A DNA stretch of 64,000 bases, from assembly GCF_025464955.1 (NCBI RefSeq), contig NZ_JAODNM010000157.1, forward strand, positions 1 to 64,000, given 5' to 3'. The notes beneath the pieces are model-generated. The model was not told where the DNA came from. It saw nothing but the letters and a program-made list of their open reading frames with translations, and searched no databases. The position numbers were made by a program, and so were the translations under genes. This document shows, one piece after another, positions 62,616 to 64,000 of this stretch (position 1 is its first letter; every line of letters begins with the position of its first letter). This stretch comes from Amycolatopsis sp. (lineage in GTDB: Bacteria > Actinomycetota > Actinomycetes > Mycobacteriales > Pseudonocardiaceae).

Positions 62616-62640
62616 AGACTGGACCGTCTCGTTTGATAAT
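62616..62640. promoter_or_regulatory. Divergent promoter/operator between rhomboid-like and TetR genes
   Basis: AGACTGG-ACCGTCT (62616-62629) is an imperfect inverted repeat, followed by the AT-rich GATAAT (62635-62640), which fits a -10 box only 9 bp before the TetR start. The 38-bp gap makes co-regulation of both genes likely. Confidence 0.55.
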
Positions 62641-62648
62641 ATGGCAGC

Positions 62649-63299
62649 ATGCCGGTCCAGTCGTCAAGCACGCCCCCGCCGCGGCGGGGCAGGCCGCCGT
62701 CGAGCGCGAAGCGCGGCGCCATCCTCGAAGCCGCGACCGAGGTCTTCCTGCGGGAGGGCTACAACGGGACGAACCTCGACGTCGTCGCGAAGATCGCCGA
62801 CGTCTCCAAGCAGACGGTCTACAGCCACTTCACCGACAAGGAGACGCTGTTCCTGTCCGTGGTCGAGGCCGCTCGCGCCGAGGCCCCGGCGTCGCTGATG
62901 GCCCCTGGACGTCGGTTGCTGTCGGCGTCGGACCTGCGCGGGTCGCTGGTCGAGTTCGGGGAGGCACTCCTGGAGCTCGTCCTGAGCGACCGGGTCGCTG
63001 CGCTGCGCCGGGTCATGATCGGTGAACTGGCACGCATGCCCAAACTGCGCGAGCTCTGGGCCGCCGGCGCCCCGGCCGAGCTGTGGCTGCGTTTGGCGGG
63101 GGAGTTCGGTGAACTCGCCGCCGACGGGGTCGTCGACATCCCGGACGTGCCAGCCGCCGTGACCCAGCTGTTCGGCCTGCTCGGGTACGAGGGGCAGTCG
63201 AAGTCCCTCTACGGCGTGATCGCGCTGACCTCGGCGGAGAAGCGGGCGATCGCGGAGTCGGCGGCGGAGCTGTTCGTCCGTGCTTACGGGCCGCGCTGA
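62649..63299 (+). CDS. TetR-family regulator
   Basis: 216 residues with a Pro/Arg-rich N-terminus (PPPRRGRPPSSAKRGAI) and the helix-turn-helix VVAKIADVSKQTVYSHF (about residues 45-61). The C-terminal domain fits the TetR_C_7/AefR-like type. It probably controls the divergent rhomboid-like gene. Its last 16 bp overlap the convergent phosphotransferase gene. Confidence 0.92.
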   Translation: MPVQSSSTPPPRRGRPPSSAKRGAILEAATEVFLREGYNGTNLDVVAKIADVSKQTVYSHFTDKETLFLSVVEAARAEAPASLMAPGRRLLSASDLRGSLVEFGEALLELVLSDRVAALRRVMIGELARMPKLRELWAAGAPAELWLRLAGEFGELAADGVVDIPDVPAAVTQLFGLLGYEGQSKSLYGVIALTSAEKRAIAESAAELFVRAYGPR

Positions 63300-64000
63300 A
63301 CCAGTTTCGTTACCAGCGCGAGGATGTCCGCGGCCAGTGGTTGCTTCGGCGGCCGGGTCAGGAAGTCCGCGAGCGCGAAGAGGTCGAGCGCGCGAGCGGT
63401 ATCCCGCCAGCCCATGGGTAGCGGTCCGACCCCGGTGACGATCCCGGCGGTGAAGGGCGTCTCGCCGAACCGCAGCACGTTGCCGAGGTCGGCCAGCGGG
63501 TTGCCACTGAAGGCGAACTCCCAGTCCAGCACTGTGATCCGCCAGCCGTCGCCATCGCTCGCGGCGAGCAGGTTCTTGGCGTTGAAATCCGCGTGGACCA
63601 GCCGTGCCGTGCCGCTGACGGCGTTCACCAGCGGCGTCCAGGCGTCGGCGAGCGACCGGAGACCGTCCAGTTCGTACGGTGAGAGCTGCCAGCCGGGATC
63701 ATGCCGCTCGAGGCACTCCGCGACGAACCCGGCCAGGCTGGTCGGCGCGGGCTCCGGTTCAAGCGAGGCGTCGGCGAAGAACCCGGGCCGGTCGAACTCG
63801 ATCGTGCCGATCGCCGCCAGCACTCGTCCGGCCGCGACACCCACGGCCTCGGCTTCGGTCGTCGACAGCGTGGGCAAGAGCCTGTCGACCGGAGTGCCCT
63901 CGACGAAGTCGAGCAGTAGCGACGGCCCGGCGGGATCCTTCGCGACGACACCGGCCACCGGTACCACTCCGCGGAGCTTCGCGGCGAGCGCAGTCTCGAC
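63284..64000 (-). CDS. Aminoglycoside/hydroxyurea-type phosphotransferase (partial, cut by window end)
   Basis: The frame remains open to base 64000, so the N-terminus is missing. The visible 239 residues contain the kinase core ARLVHADFNAKNLL (Brenner-type loop with His, Asp and Asn) and ITVLDWEFAFSGNPLADLGN (metal-binding DW motif), as in the APH family. It phosphorylates a small molecule or acts on a sugar or choline; resistance is not implied. Confidence 0.88.
   Translation of the reverse strand, partial: VETALAAKLRGVVPVAGVVAKDPAGPSLLLDFVEGTPVDRLLPTLSTTEAEAVGVAAGRVLAAIGTIEFDRPGFFADASLEPEPAPTSLAGFVAECLERHDPGWQLSPYELDGLRSLADAWTPLVNAVSGTARLVHADFNAKNLLAASDGDGWRITVLDWEFAFSGNPLADLGNVLRFGETPFTAGIVTGVGPLPMGWRDTARALDLFALADFLTRPPKQPLAADILALVTKLVQRGP

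Noticed and set aside
63284-64000. Calling the terminal phosphotransferase an antibiotic-resistance gene
   Set aside because: The APH fold is shared by many housekeeping kinases and the N-terminus is missing.

Overview
The window is very GC-rich DNA with actinobacterial gene content: mycothiol/PIG-L-type deacetylase, ClpC-type N-domain protein, MSMEG-named families, many TetR and WYL regulators, GTG/TTG starts and 1-8 bp start/stop overlaps. Together with the recurrent short intergenic palindromes built on GTGAAGG-CCA-CCTTCAC, this suggests a filamentous Pseudonocardiaceae such as Amycolatopsis. The genus is an inference; no rRNA or other marker lies in the window. I see no tRNA, rRNA, CRISPR array or intact transposase.

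Layout. 0-10.4 kb: a self-sufficient P450-reductase fusion (CYP102 type), a small nitrilase-superfamily enzyme, and a late cobalamin assembly block with two divergent arms (cobU-cobT-cobS leftwards; cbiB-cobQ plus a GT-C-like membrane protein rightwards) only 28 bp apart. 10.4-13.4 kb: two DUF4190/septum-formation paralogues, a decayed third copy that has lost its start codon at a repeat junction, and a composite non-coding repeat. 13.4-17.1 kb: WYL regulator, SnoaL-like protein, AhpD-like protein and a large GT-C membrane protein. 17.1-23.6 kb: glutamate synthase gltBD. 23.6-33.5 kb: membrane protein, YigZ, a strongly translated 86-aa protein, a fused FAD/Fe-S oxidoreductase, a lipoprotein, a CaiB/BaiF CoA-transferase, an SRPBCC/TetR divergent pair and a TetR - P450 - ferredoxin unit with clear palindromic operators and an intrinsic terminator.

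33.7-41.9 kb is the most interesting part: a nine-gene co-directional, tightly packed operon related to the Nit1C / nitrogen-starvation cluster (families MSMEG_0565-0572 and Sll0783-0787). It encodes a small MSMEG_0570 protein, a flavin oxidoreductase, a TIM-barrel amidohydrolase, an Sll0783-like protein, an unusual radical SAM protein, a fused GNAT/AIR-synthase-like protein, two tandem carbon-nitrogen hydrolases and a glycosyltransferase. The first hydrolase keeps the Glu-Lys-Cys triad but has an amidase-like motif. The second has Asp in place of both the catalytic Cys and the Glu, so it looks like a pseudoenzyme. The set looks like a small-molecule pathway of unknown product.

41.9-64 kb: GPP34/GOLPH3-like protein, amino-acid permease with a GNAT, RidA, PIG-L deacetylase, Clp-N protein, an ABC exporter pair, a VanW protein, an IlvD/Edd sugar-acid dehydratase with a divergent GntR regulator, secreted GH46 chitosanase, TetR regulators, a saccharopine-dehydrogenase-like oxidoreductase, a PCMT-like methyltransferase, a short second-type Rho factor, a lactate-monooxygenase-like flavoprotein, a rhomboid-like membrane protein and a phosphotransferase cut by the window end.

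At least five families of short palindromic or mosaic intergenic repeats are scattered through the window. Many sit at gene 3' ends, where they probably act as terminators; some overlap stop codons.
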